Positions 10,454 to 23,165 of a DNA stretch of 64,000 bases are shown piece by piece. The DNA comes from Anaeramoeba flamelloides (taxonomy: Eukaryota > Metamonada > Anaeramoebidae). The notes beneath the pieces were generated by a model, which was not told the DNA's origin, did no database searches, and saw only the letters and a list, made by a program, of their open reading frames with translations. The stretch lies in contig JANTQA010000070.1 in assembly GCA_027625915.1 (NCBI GenBank), positions 9,243,001 through 9,307,000 on the forward strand, in the 5' to 3' direction. The position numbers were made by a program, and so were the translations under genes. Numbering within the stretch: the stretch's first letter is position 1; each line of letters starts with the position of its first letter.

Positions 10454-11818
10454 ATAGTAAGTACCTTTTGTTACTCAAAAGCATTTGAATACACATCCCC
10501 AGAATTTATAGCAAAAGCAGAAATCCAATAGAGAGATATTAAAAAAAAATAAATATTCCACAATCTCTAATTAATAATTGGTATTCTGCTTTCATTATTT
10601 TTTTATTATTTTAATTTAAAAAGATGAAACAAGATTAAATGTTCTACTCATTTTTTTTCAAATTTAAAAAAAAAATAGACACCTTCTCTAATAGCTGTGC
10701 AGTGAGTAAAATAATATATATTGATTAAAGAAAAATAACAACAAACTCAAGAAAAAAAAAAAAAAAAAAAGGAAATGTAAGAAAATAAACAAGAAACAAA
10801 GCATATGTTTTTTTAATATAAAATATTATTCCTATAATGGAGTCAATTATTATGTATAAATTATACGCCTGTAATTAGTTTGAGTTGATATTAGAGGTTA
10901 AAATTTATTTTCGAATTTAATAAATTGTAATCATTTTTTTACATTTTACTTTTTTTTTCATTTTTGAGATTTTTTTTTGAATACACAAAAATTTATTTTG
11001 AGAAAATTTTAATTGCTTATTTGGCAATTCTCAATATTTTAATATGAAAATTTCTTGTTATAAAAAAAATAATAAAAATAAAACTAAATTTTCTTCAATA
11101 ATTTGAACAGATTAAACAAACATAAAGACTTGTAAAATTTTTAATCAAAAGATCAATTTTTTTAAATTATAACTTTTTTTTATTTTAATTAAAATATTTC
11201 ATTTTAAATTTATATTTATTGTTGATTTATGTTATATAGATAGTTTTGTATTTAAAAAACAACCAAATAATCATTATTTACATTTTTTTCCGTTTTTTTT
11301 TTTTTTTCCTTGGCTGTATTTTCTTTAAAAAGGAAAAGAATGGAGTTGTTACTAGTTAATACTTGAGATAATTAACTTAAAAGTGTGGGTAACTTGAAAA
11401 TAAAAAAGAAAAGGGTTCAGACAAGAAATAATAAAATATTTATAGTAAATCAAAACAAAATGAAAAAATGGTGTCACAGTAAATTAAACAACAATCTCTA
11501 TAATAGCATTCGTGATTACTGTCAAAATGAATTAAATGGAACAAATGTACATTAGTATATAATTTTTATATGTTCTTCATTAAATGATAAGTTTTTTTTT
11601 TTTTTTTTTTTTTTTTGATTGTTTCACCAATTACTTGGTATAAACTCTTATTATTATTATTATTGTTGTTGTTATTGTTATTATTCATTTTTTTCTTGTC
11701 ACAATTCTGTTTTTCTGCTTTTAAAATATACAAAAAAATGTCTTTTTTTTCATTAGTATCGTGAAATCTATGTTATTACATTTTATTTGACATTGATGAA
11801 ATTTAAGTAAAAGTGAAA
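10454..11818. other. Gene-free stretch with simple repeats
   Basis: No gene seen. It holds a poly-A run at about 10749-10770, a poly-T run at about 11591-11616 and an interrupted TTA/TTG trinucleotide run at about 11649-11685. Confidence 0.45.
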
Positions 11819-12534
11819 TTAAATATAAACTCTGTTTCAGTCAAAGGGGCCCAACGTTTTTTTCAAATATCAATTATTTTATATAATTGACCTTTGAAGA
11901 ACAAATAAGAAATAAACAGAATAATACACCTCAAAGAAATGTTGATACATGCCTGAAAGAATATTAATAAATCAATAGCTTTTCTTAAAAATTGAAAAAC
12001 TCAAATTCTTAGGGCCCTATTGAGAAAAACAACGATGTTTGTTTTGAACTTCTACTGGTATTTGAATAATAAATAGGAAAGATTTTTCACTTCATTTTCC
12101 ATACTTTTCTTTTAGAAATTAAGTCCTCAAACAAAGTTTGTTGGTATTTGTGGTCTCTATTTGAAAAAGGAAATGAAAATGAAGTGAAAATTTTTCACAT
12201 TTATTAAACAAATATCAAGATCAAAGATCAAATTGAATTCCAATAGAAATCAATATGATTTCTCAACAATCTTTACATGGTTTCAATGGCATTAGAATAA
12301 CAAGTTTTGACCAAGTGACTATTGATCTTGCAATAAAAATTTTTTTGCAAATGAATGACGTTTTAAAAAAAAAATCGAAAAAAAAAAACAAAAATGTGTA
12401 GAAATGTGAAAAAATGATTTCAATTTTAAAAATTTCCAAAATAAAATTTTTCTTCTAATATCTATGCAAACCCTTTAAACACGTGTATTATACGATTACA
12501 ACTGGGCCCCTTTGACTGAAAAATAGTTTAATTT
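11819..12534. mobile_element. TIR element, family W (copy 1)
   Basis: The left end at 11821 (aaatataaactctgtttcag, then tcaaaggggccca) is inverted at 12502-12533 (tgggcccctttgactgaaaa, then atagttta). The G/C-containing core 'cagtcaaaggggccca' is perfect in both arms. A second internal palindrome lies at about 12070-12200, built on 'ttttcacttcattttc' and its complement; the same internal palindrome occurs alone at 41320-41510. No coding frame. Confidence 0.72.
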
Positions 12535-13185
12535 ACCAATCTTCAATAATAATAATAAAAAAAAAACATTATTATATTCCTTTGACCGATTGTTCCAACT
12601 TTAAATTTGAAAATTTTCTAATTGTATCAAAATAAATTTGAATTTGACTTTTTTTTTATCAATTTTAACCAGTTTTTTCTTTTTCATTTTCATTAAAAAG
12701 TCTCGTAAAATGAAAAAAAGAAAAACAAAGAAAAAAGTGGGGGAAACTAAATCCTTTCACAGGGACATTAAACATAATTCACTAGTATTTACCCAGTTAA
12801 ATAAGAATGTTTAGAATTATAATTTAAGGATCAAACAATTTATGATTGTTTCAGGATACATGAAATTATAAACTTCCATTTCAATTCCATTATTATAAAA
12901 GATGTACCTAAATATAACTTAAATTTTCAAAAAAAAAAATAAAATGTGAAAAAAAATTTGAACAGCTTTCACTAGAAACATCTCAAACAAAATTCTAAAT
13001 TTCTTTGGAGAATATATATTTGTAACATACCGATTCTTAAGTAGAAAACAAATTCATTTTAAATGTCATTATATTGTCTCAATTTTCTTAAAAGTTAATT
13101 TTCGGCTACAAACATTTTTTTTCTAATTAACTTTAAAAAAAAAACAGGAAAAAAAGATTTGAAAAAAAAAAAAAGAAATAGATTA
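12535..13185. other. Gene-free stretch
   Basis: Nothing recognised between the W and K elements. Confidence 0.4.
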
Positions 13186-13193
13186 AGGTTTAC

Positions 13194-13744
13194 AATCCCT
13201 GAAATTTGAAAAAAGATTATCTTGAGTTGGGTGTAGTGAGTTGCCGATTTGGTTCTTAGCTGATCGATCTTGTACTTGGTATGTATTTTAATAGTGGTAC
13301 AAAATGGTAATTTTTGACAATTTATTTTATTTTTTTCCGAAATCCAAATTGAAGAAAATAAGATTAATAGATTGATAGGTGTTCAAGAATAACTTTTGAA
13401 TTTTGGGTTGCAGAAAAGAATCTTGATTTACTCTTATGTCAATTAACCAAATGAAAAAATAACATTTTTTAAAAGCTCCGAACAAAACCAAACTTAATTA
13501 AAAATCACAATCAACAACCTACAAACCACATTTTTTTATAACTTAAGTTACAGCCAATTTATTAATTTTAAACTCTACAATTAAGATTTCGGAAAAAAAT
13601 AAAATAAATTGTCAAAAATTGCCATTTTGAACCACTATTAAAATCCATACCAAATACAAGACCGATCAGCTAAGAACCAAAATAACAAGTGGTAACAAAC
13701 GACACCCAACTCAAGATAATCTTTTTTCAAATTTCAGGGATTCT
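13194..13744. mobile_element. Long-TIR fold-back element, family K (copy 1)
   Basis: The arm at 13194-13370 begins 'aatccctgaaatttgaaaaa'. It is inverted at about 13575-13744, which ends 'ttttttcaaatttcagggat'. Shared arm landmarks include ttatcttgagttgggtg, gatcttgta-type and 'ggttcttagctgatcg' against 'cgatcagctaagaacc'. Arms of about 170 bp enclose a spacer of about 200 bp. A second copy is at 30059-30615. Non-coding. Confidence 0.75.
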
Positions 13745-13754
13745 AAACACTAAA

Positions 13755-16700
13755 AGAAGGGGAAAAAAAAAAAAAAACTTATTTACTAAATTAGAGACAA
13801 TACCTTTGATCAACAAATTGAAATTTTATTTTGAGAAAAAAATTTGTTAAAACTCCATGAATTCGTTTTATTTCGCGAAAGAAACTCGTTTACTGTATAA
13901 CTTAGTATAAGTTCAAGGGTGTTCATAATTCATAATATTTCATAGTGTTTACTCATTTGCAAAATAAATAGATTATCATGTATTTTTTTTTAACAGAATT
14001 CTTATTATTTTCTAAAATTATGATACTTTTAATAAAGGGAAGGAAAAAAAAAAAAAAAAGAGTTATAATTTATATCCACATTATACTAATATATTGAGAA
14101 AAATTAAAATGTTTTTTTTTTCGGTTTACTAGTATATTTTGATATCTCTACTTTTACAAAAGTTCTTGACAATAAAATATTATAAATCGATTATTTTTAT
14201 AAGGAGTCTTGTTATTTAAATAGATAAAAAACTTTTCTCAAAGCTAAGCAAAAAAAAATATTAAAATGAAGTAAAACTTTTAAATTATTTATTTAAGAGT
14301 ACCAATGGCTAGTCAAAAAAATCTCAATAAATTTGGGTTTTTAGTTAAAAATATGGTAATTTAATTGAATCACTTCTTGTCAAGAATCAAAAAAAAAAAC
14401 AAAAGAAAAACATATTATTCCATTAAAATATGCACAATAGAAAGGGGAAATGTACCAAAACAACATGAAATTACTACTAACAAAAAAAAAAAAAAAACAA
14501 TTAATAAAGGAATCATTATATTTGGTATTTTAATTTAATTTTCCGAAAATAATTTTCGATTTTCAATTTTCTATTTCATCCTCAAACAATTTAATCAATT
14601 ATTAAATGGAATTTTTTAGAATTGAATCCTCATGTTTTTTTTTTTTTTTTTTTTTTTTTTTGAATGGTAGCCTCTTTCCAGAGGGTGGTTCCCAAAATAT
14701 TAAAGTATTTAATTAAAATTACAAATTTATGGAATAAAAAAACAAGAAAATTGGAATAAAGTTTTCTAAAAAAATAGACAGGGAAATAAAAATAGATATT
14801 AGTAGTGGATTTTCTAAAACTGATGATTAATTGGTTTGGGTTGGTGATTTTTTTCGTTTTCATCTCTTTTTCTTATCCTCTCTTAAAAATTATTCTTGTA
14901 ATGAATTAATGAAAATTTGACTTCTTTTTTTTTTTTCAAATTAACCTTTATATAAGTTTTCAATTTTCCCAAGCTTTCTAAAATAGATTACAAAATAAAA
15001 ACGAAGAATCCAGAATAACTCACAAAAACCTCCAATTCTTTAAATAGAAAATCTAATTTAACTGATTTTAAGAATAAAATAGATTGGAATTTGTTTATTT
15101 ATCATTGAATCAATTTTTTTCGACCACCTGAAGAAACTTTTCTTCAATTTCTTTTACTATTTGATTTTTTGATAAAAATAACTCCAAATTAAAAAAAAAT
15201 AAAATTTTTTTCTCTCAAGCCCAATAAAGAAAGAAAACTAAATTTCTTCACAGAAGCAATTTCTAATTAATTTTGCAAAGATCTTTGAGTTTTTTCGCAA
15301 ATAAATCGAAAAATAATTTAAAACAATTGAAATAAAAATTTTCTTTTATGAATTGTAAAATAACAGTGTGCCTTTATTAGTTAAATAATAATTTGTCAGT
15401 CATCCAAACTCTATAAATATTCTTTATTGAACAGGTGATAAAAATCATTGTTCAAATCAGTTACTAAATTTCAAAACATAATATGGTCCATTCACTTTTA
15501 ACAAACAATCTAAATTAATCAATAAGGCTCCAAAAAAAAATTTTTTTTTAATGAGACAATTCTTTTAGAGAAAATCCACAAATTTTTTTTTTAGAATTAG
15601 CTTTAAGATGAAAAATAATATTGTGTGTTATTGAGACAATCTTGTTGCCGTGCCCCATTTAAATTCTTTTGTGCAGTATTTACTTGATCAGGTTATGAGT
15701 TATAATTTTTTGGAATGTATTAGTAACAAGAAGAAAAACAGAAATGAAGCAAACTATTTTTTTTACTCAAAACCTAAAGACTTTTTAAAAAATGTTCTCA
15801 AAAAAATACCTTTTTAGAAGCCAATCCCTTTTGATTGAATTTTGCCATCAGTTGCAATAAAAGTGGATTGAAGAGAATCAAAAAGGAGTTAATTATTTTT
15901 TATTTGGGATCAAAAATATTAATGTAAAAAGATTTCAAAATCGGAATACACTCAAAGTCCCTATCAAATGGTCAAAGTGGAAGGGTGTTCTGAAAAATGG
16001 ATTTTTCGCTTTTTCCAAATTTCTCAAATTCAAAAAAAAATACTATTTTTATTAAAAAGGTGAAATTATAATTCAACAAAACAAAGGAAAACATCCTCCA
16101 AAAAAATCTTTTTCAAATTTCGAAACAGACGGAAAATATTTTTTCAAAAAACAAGCTATTTTGCTCTCAAAATATTCTAAAAGTTCTCGAAAATTTTCAA
16201 ACCGTGTTACCTTAACTGATCTGTGATTAACATTCAGTATTGTTAATTCAAATATTTTCTACTTTACAAACAGAAGATCGAAACTAAATTAAATAACTCC
16301 AAAAACATAACAATATGAGAAATCAGTTAAAATATCTTGTTTTTATTGTTCTTTTGTTGCCATCTTAGTCTTGTCATTGGTTTTTGATTTCTCACCGATT
16401 CTAATTAATATATATAAAAATTAAAATTTCATTTCCAATAATATCGTTTTTGATCAGAAGAATTAAAAAAAAAAAACTAAAACAAGTAAACTAGATTTTT
16501 TAAATGTTTTATTGTATTTGTAAAAGTCCAATGTTTTAAATGTGCTTTTGGTATGGTGTGGGTTTATTTGTACCCAATGGGGCAATTCCGGGATTTAAAA
16601 ATAAACTAATATCAAAGTACATTTCAAATTCCACAAATAGCTATTTGTAAAATTTTTAGGGAAGAGGAATATTTTGCTGATTTTTACTATTTTTTTTAGA

Positions 16701-17016
16701 AAGATACTCAGACGAGACCAATAATACATGGAAACGAAATCATTATCACTACGAAAAAAATGGGAATTTAGACACAACAAATTTTCAAATGTAAAGAATA
16801 TTATTGTCATAAAAACTGTAACAAGTGATTATTGGGCAAAAAAAAAAAAAAAAAAAAGGGAATTTTTAAGAATTTTATTTTTCAATTAATACAAAAACAA
16901 AAACAAAAACTTCGAATAAAACAAAAGAATGGAAAAAATCAAATTTAATATTTTCAATTCAGACCAAAAAAAAAACGAAGAAAAAACAAAATGAAAAATT
17001 CTTTTCAAATAATTTT
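13755..17016. other. Gene-free A/T-rich stretch
   Basis: About 3.2 kb with no supportable gene. It holds long homopolymers (for example poly-T at about 14637-14660 and poly-A at about 16839-16857). The frame at 14630-14863 is an artefact of the poly-T tract; the one at 16595-16810 has no motif or splice context. Confidence 0.45.
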
Positions 17017-17655
17017 TCAATTTTTTTTTTCAAAAGATAAAGAGGTTCGTGAATATTTTTGAATTCTTTGATAACCGTTGTGTTTTAAATACATTTCAAC
17101 GCCTCTTTGCGAAGATTTGTATATTCGGTTATATGATGAAGGATCGTTTGGATCGTTTGTTAATTCTGCCGATAAATGGAACAAATCCTTTTTGATAATG
17201 ATTTTCTTTGGGAATTTTTTTAAGCTTTTATTTGATTTCTTTTCTTTCTTCCAGCCCTGAATCAGAGTCGAGTCGTATTCGTGGAACTTTTCCAGCCGCT
17301 GGTACCACGATGGCTTTGGCCTTTTCTGAAGAAATTTGGAGAGTTTGTGTTTTTTTTCTTCCTTGATTGTGTCTTGTTTATGAGTAATGCTTTGCATGTT
17401 TCGGTTGGTGCCCACATTTGGCTCGCTGGCGATTGCCTTGATGGGTGTTTGGCGCACGGTATTGAATTGTCTGTACTCATTTGTTTCGACGTCTTTGAGA
17501 GTGTTTCTGATCAACAGATTCATTTTGAAATTGGGTCGCATATTTGTAGCAAATCTTCTTTGTTGGTTTGTTTCTGAAAAATATTGTGACTTTGGCGGTA
17601 CCCGTTTTAATGAGAGCAATGCATACGAAATTTCGAGTAATTGGGATGTGTTCAT
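17017..17655 (-). CDS. Hypothetical basic protein
   Basis: An open frame of 212 codons from ATG 17655. Its base composition is visibly richer in G/C than the flanks, which supports real coding. The product is rich in Lys, Arg, Ser, Asn and Gln with no membrane segment or signal peptide. A Trp-containing stretch (RPKPSWYQRLEKFHEYDST) sits at about residues 112-131 and a basic segment (KKFPKKIIIKKDLFHL) at about 147-162. I do not recognise a family. The region reads like a linear, disordered scaffold or nucleic-acid-binding protein, but this is inference. A candidate 5' exon lies at 17837-17884. If it is used, the start may differ, because no acceptor I could find keeps the frame cleanly. Confidence 0.55.
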   Translation of the reverse strand: MNTSQLLEISYALLSLKRVPPKSQYFSETNQQRRFATNMRPNFKMNLLIRNTLKDVETNEYRQFNTVRQTPIKAIASEPNVGTNRNMQSITHKQDTIKEEKKHKLSKFLQKRPKPSWYQRLEKFHEYDSTLIQGWKKEKKSNKSLKKFPKKIIIKKDLFHLSAELTNDPNDPSSYNRIYKSSQRGVEMYLKHNGYQRIQKYSRTSLSFEKKN

Positions 17656-17836
17656 TTGATTATGATGAATGAAAAAACTTTTTTTTAAATAAAAAAAAAA
17701 AAATTACAAGATAAAATATTTTGAAAAAGGAAAAGTTTTTTTGGAAAAGTGAAAAAAAAATGTTTTTATTCTCAAGTGATTTTTGGAAAATCAAGTTGAA
17801 ATTTCATGTACATGAGAATAAATAACTTTTGAATAC

Positions 17837-17884
17837 CTTATTGGTCAATTGGATTCTAGGATCATCGGTAACATTCTCAGACAT
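17837..17884 (-). CDS. Candidate short first exon
   Basis: ATG at 17884 opens MSENVTDDPRIQLTNK and is followed at once by 'gtattc', a possible donor. The 48 bases have balanced codons unlike the surrounding A/T. It lies 180 bases upstream of the hypothetical gene on the same strand. The only in-phase acceptor lies inside that frame (after ...VPPK), with a poor pyrimidine tract, so the link is unproven. Confidence 0.25.
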
Positions 17885-20800
17885 ATGAAGAACTGAAATG
17901 TTTTTTATTGAGGATCAAAATTTTTATTCGTTTTTCGTTTTGCTCATTTAGAAGGAAAGTTCCCGATGTGTTGGAGTCCCACACTCCTTTGAAATGGTTC
18001 AAAATTGAAAAGGTAAAGTACAATGGAATCTTAAATTTTAGGAGACAATATAATGTAAAATAATTTTCAAAATAGTTAATTATGTTTTTTTTATTTGTTA
18101 GAATAAAACAATTTTCTTTGAAAACAATGAGTTGGTCTAATGAACCAAAAAAATCATCATGCTCTGTTTGTGATCTAACCAAAACTTTTATTTTGAATAA
18201 AACTTTTTTTCAACTTTTTCAGATCGAACAAAAAAAAATTAAAAGATAGTAATGAAAAAAACACACCCCTTTTCGTTTGCCTCGTCCACCCAAGACAATA
18301 ATTATTTTTTCGAGAAATTCCAAAAAAAAAATTAAAAAAAGAAATATTAAAATTTAAAAATGTAAATTCTTTGAAATAAGTCATTTAAAACTCAAAAGAT
18401 TCATCTCATTTCGAAAAAGTAATGGAAAAAAAATTGTTTTTTTCACAAAATAATGGAATGGTAAGAACGGAATGCAATAAAGAGAATTCTCATTAAACTA
18501 GTTTGCAAAATACTTGATCTTTCTGAACTTAAGAGTGAAGTTCCAAATATAGAGAAATGAAAACGATATTTTACTTTTTATAAAAGAAAGGGAAGTCGCT
18601 GAAATTGAAATTTTATAACTTGAATTCCCATACTATAATAAAAAGATTAATCATGTAATCAATTTCCGTCTTATGTTTCTTTATTAGAATTTTATTAAAG
18701 AATTTATTTTGAGAAAAAAGAAAATCGTTTTCTTTAAATTGATCTATTTTTTCCAGAATTTTTCCAAATTTTCAATTGTCCAGAATCTCCTTTTGAAAGA
18801 CTCTTTTATTATATCTTTTTTTACATTAAAAAAAAAAACACAGAAAATTGTTTGTCACTTTTAAGAGGTTTTAAAAAAAAGAGTAACTAACTAACCACAC
18901 AATTTTTAGTGACTATTTTTCAAAATAAAAAACTGAGCAAACCACTTTTGAGAGTTTTAATAAAGTTAAATCCAAAAAAAGAAAGATTGAGGACAATTGG
19001 GTAGGTTAGAAATTTATTAACCAGAGTCGAAATCCTCAATTTGGAATAATATTAACCAAAACTCTTCTTTTTTTCAAAAAAAATGAGGATTTCTTTTTGT
19101 TATTTAGTTTTGTCTTTGAAAAAAACCACAAAGTACCCTTCTCTGGAGAATTTCTAGAGACATTTCCTTTCTTGAATCAAATTGCTAACAAAAAGAAGAG
19201 AATCAAAAAAAATTAACTTAAGAATTAACTTATTGGGGTTGGTACCAAATAATACAATGACAAAAAATTGATTTTTTGTTTATTTGTCAAAGTGGTTGCT
19301 CTCAAGTGAAATTTAACCCTTTTTACATTTGACAAATTTTGATTTATTCGAAATTTCTCTGTCCATTTTTCCATAAAAATCCAGACAAAAAAAGAACACT
19401 TTAAAGAATATAAACAAGAATAATTTCAAGCTTTACAAACCTACTGATTGGAATTGATTTGTGGAAAAGTTTTTGAAACATTCCAAAACAAAAAAGATTT
19501 TTATTCACGAAAAGAGATTTAATTATTACCTTTTAATAGTTTTGACTTCCCTTTTTGCTTTTTTGGAAAGAGTAAAAAGAAAATGCAAGGTTTTTTATAT
19601 AAAAAACAAAATTATTTTTCAACTCAAATAATTCTGCCTCTGGATCTTGGGGTGTTTCATAAATATTATTTCAAAAACTCAAGGAATTATTTATTTTTCA
19701 CTTTTCCAAATGAAGTTAAAAATAAATTCTTGCTTCATAAGTTGAAAAATAAAATTATAAACCGTACTCTTTGCAACAAGTAAATGGGCTATTGGTATTT
19801 TTGAAAACCCCCTGTTTTACCCTTTGAGTTCATAGACAGATGTCAATCATAGTGCTCCAATTTTTCAATTAATATATGTATGATTTTAATTTCCATTTTC
19901 CAAATATTTTACATTTGGTGGTTCCAAAAAACAATAGATCTCCAAATCAATTATCATTCATTTTTTTAGAAATTCAATTAAGCTTCCTGACCGAACTTTG
20001 TGATAAAATTTAAATTTCATATAACTTGATTTAAATTGTATTAAATTTTGCCAAAAATATTCTAGATCTAAAAATATACAATTAATACCTTTGACGATTG
20101 AGATAAATGGTGAACAAATTCGATGATTATCTTTAAAAAAACAGGTTTATCTTGTTCTAAATTTTTTAAAAACTATTACTATAAAGTTGAAATTTTGAGA
20201 AAAATTAATACCAATAAAACACACAACCCATTTTATTCACTTAAATATTCTGATGTTTTGGTTCAAATTAAATTTCCATTTTATCGATAATTTGTTCTAA
20301 AAAAAAAAATTTAAAATTAAAAAATAGTTTCCAATTATTTTCCAAAAAACAGTCAGAATCTGATAATGGCTTAAAAAGCCTTGGAAATTATTTTTAAACC
20401 GAACTAAATTCTGATTTTGTTCTTAGTTGTGTAGAGATTTGCTGAGAAATAATCGAAAAAAACAATTTTATAACTAATAAGTTTTACAAAAAGAATAAAA
20501 ATTAACTTTATTTAATTTTTTTTTCTTGTTTTAAGTGAAAATAAGTTAAAATCAAATTTAAATTGAATTAAATTGTATCTCAAAGGTTCCTCTTGAAATT
20601 TTATTCACAAATGATGAAAATATTTTTACTTGATTTTATTTTTTTCTTATTCAAAGGAAGTTTTTCTAGATCAATATTTTCTTTTGTTTCACTCTTTTTT
20701 ATCGAAATTATGGAACATTTTTTAATAATTTTTTTAAACTTTTTTTGCAAAAATGTGAAGGACACGCAAAAACACACGGCTTAAAAACACATTCTTAATA

Positions 20801-20970
20801 AATTGGAGCTAATATCATGTCTTTTTCAAAACATAAATGGCAAAAATAAAAGATTTTTTTTATTTGGACTTGAAAATGCTTTCTGTAAAATTTCTTATTG
20901 AAAAATCAAAGAAAATTAAACACTATTTTAGAAGTTCTGAATTCAAAACAATCAACCTTATTCGCATACA
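17885..20970. other. Gene-free A/T-rich stretch
   Basis: About 3 kb without a supportable gene. Short frames at 19583-19783 and 20593-20784 have A/T-driven composition and no motif. No repeat partner elsewhere in the window was recognised. Confidence 0.4.
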
Positions 20971-21130
20971 TTTAAAACAGACAAACAACCTTCTTGCCAA
21001 TTTTCAAAATTCAAAGACTCCACATGACTTTGTATTCTTCTAAACACAAAACAAAAAAAGTAATAAGAAATAGTTAGTAGTTTTTTTTTTTTTTTGATGT
21101 TTGGAAACTGTCTTGAAAAATATTTTTATT

Positions 21131-21268
21131 CTAATTGATCGAGTATTTCAAGGCCTGAAGGTTTATTTGCCTGTTGAAAATTTCTAACTGATTGTTTGTC
21201 TGTTTGGCATTTCTGAGTATCTGGTAACTTTTGTTTAAATTATTTTTATAATCGAGATAATCATTCAT
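21131..21268 (-). CDS. Possible small coding exon, unknown
   Basis: ATG at 21268 opens a 45-residue frame (MNDYLDYKNNLNKSYQILR, then NAKQTNNQLEIFNRQINLQ...) ending at a TAG followed directly by AATAAA. The sequence is polar and helical, with coiled-coil-like spacing. Part of it is mirrored in an inverted, diverged copy near 20970-21015 (same 'cagacaaacaa' core). It could be a terminal exon or a decaying duplicate. No family recognised. Confidence 0.25.
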   Translation of the reverse strand: MNDYLDYKNNLNKSYQILRNAKQTNNQLEIFNRQINLQALKYSIN

Positions 21269-21343
21269 TATAAAAAAGTTAAAAATAATTTTTGGTAAAC
21301 TCTGGGAAACAACGAAAAAAAATCGATTTAAAACAAGATGCAA

Positions 21344-22155
21344 ATTAAATTCAAACCACTTAGCATTTTTTTGTGAGTAAAATCAACTTTAACTTTTTAT
21401 ATCTAATTATGTAAGGGAAATCGGATGGGTTATCGTATTACCTCAAAAATTAATAATGGTAACCAACTTTAATAATCTGTGAGATGTTAAACCAAATGTT
21501 TTAAATGGATAAAAAATGGTTTACAGGAAGGCTTACAAAAGGAAAGTAAAAATTTAGTAAATTTGGATTTTAGGGAATTTGTTGGAAAATTTAAAAAAAC
21601 ATTTCTCGAACAAAAACTTTTTGAAATTCTCAACAAAAAGGAAAATTAAAATATTCTTTTATTTACCTCTTACTTGTCATATTTTCATACTTTAAATTCA
21701 AATAAATTCCAGTCATTGTATTAAACTCTTGGATTTTTCAATAAAGGAGAAAGTACGACAAATAGAGTATTTTTCATTTTGGAAATCAGAGTGAAATTTG
21801 GAAAAAGACGAATGGAAATTTTTAATTTTGATTTAGAAGAGATCATAAAACGAATGATTTTATTTTCCCAAAATAACTGTTTTCATATTTGTATTATTTA
21901 AAAAAGATTTTTAATTTTTACTCAGATTGGTAAATTTGTTTTTATTTTTGAGTAAAAAAGTTTATATATTTTACCATTTGAAAAATTTTAATTGTAAACA
22001 TTACTTAAAGCAAAATATTTTTTGAGTGCCATCAGAAAAAAGAAACTTTGAAAACCAAAAAACCATTCACTGTTTCGTTTCTGAAAATAATATATCGTAA
22101 TACAAAGTTGAATCTTTAATTTTTCGATTTCTTGTTAAAAAGATTTTTTTTTCAG
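21344..22155. other. Gene-free stretch
   Basis: No gene or repeat recognised. Confidence 0.35.
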
Positions 22156-22533
22156 ATTAAATTTTTGGTTTTATTAAATTTGGTTTTGGATCTGGAAATA
22201 TGTTTAAATGAATTAGTGAAATTAATCCTCCAAGAAACCAAAAAAATATACCTGGATAGGAGTGTATTTGGAACAAACACTGTCGTTTCGAAGACCAAAC
22301 AAGAAAGATCACCGTTCCAAATTGATTTGTTGAAATCAAGAAGAAAAAAAAAATTCCACCAAAGCCTATTTATGGTTAAATACTTTTTCCTTCTTTTTCG
22401 TTTCTTAATTTTGATTAACCGAATCAATTTTTTGACTTGGATTTCTTTTTCCATACCTCTTTATTATTTTTTTAACAAAACATTTTGTTATAAATTTGTG
22501 AGGAAAATTCTTTCTTCAATATTTTTAACATAA
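22156..22533 (+). CDS. Possible exon of an unknown gene
   Basis: A pyrimidine-rich acceptor (attttttttcag) at 22143-22155 is followed by an open frame. Its first half is better balanced in base use than the flanks and reads LEICLNELVKLILQETKKIY, then LDRSVFGTNTVVSKTKQERS, then PFQIDLLKSRRKKKFHQ. After about 22375 the frame turns into A/T-driven Phe/Leu/Ile, so coding, if real, probably ends earlier. No partner exons were found. Unknown function. Confidence 0.2.
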   Translation: MKFLVLLNLVLDLEICLNELVKLILQETKKIYLDRSVFGTNTVVSKTKQERSPFQIDLLKSRRKKKFHQSLFMVKYFFLLFRFLILINRINFLTWISFSIPLYYFFNKTFCYKFVRKILSSIFLT

Positions 22534-22699
22534 TCAAAGTCCAAAATGATGAATATCACTTCAAAGATTAAATAAAGGGGAAAAATTCTTAAAATTCAAA
22601 AACAATTGAAATAATTTTTCACCCAAAAAATAAAAAAAATTTAGAAAAAATTAAAATCTTAATCCAGAATTATTTTGAGTTTTCAATTAGACTGAAAAT

Positions 22700-23165
22700 A
22701 AATAATGATCAAATCAAACGAATTATCGAATAAATCTTTATTTCTGATGAATAATTCAATAAATATCCTTATTTTCTTGAACTAAACTAGAATTAAATGA
22801 ATTAAACGAAAATAGGATTTTAAAATTCCATTTGGAAATTCTTTAGAAACAAAAGGTAATTTGTTTCTCAAAAATTTTACAAACAAAAGTATTACTATGA
22901 AGAATTCAATATAAAACCAAATTAAGAATAAGTAATTTTATCAAATTTTACAGATAAGATGAAGAAATAAATGTTTTTTATTTATTTTTTCTTGATCAAT
23001 TTTTTTCTTTTTTTGGATTTCATTTTTTTAGTTGGTATGAAAATTTATTATATTAGGATATATTCCACTCTCTTATTTATTAAAATATCAATATATTTGG
23101 TTAAAGAAATGATTTGAAGAATTCAGTTTCAGATAAATGGTGGCTCTCAATTTTTGAAAAATGTT
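22700..23165 (+). repeat. Dispersed repeat, family V (copy 1)
   Basis: Shares order and sequence with 60590-60935 (same strand) and 40100-40560 (opposite strand). Landmarks are 'taatttgtttctcaaaaatt' at about 22858, then 'attaggatatattccactc' at about 23052. Non-coding; ends not resolved. Confidence 0.5.

Noticed and set aside
17078-17659. Several plus-strand frames of 60-98 residues
   Set aside because: They lie opposite the 212-residue minus-strand gene and have Phe/Leu/Cys-rich antisense character.
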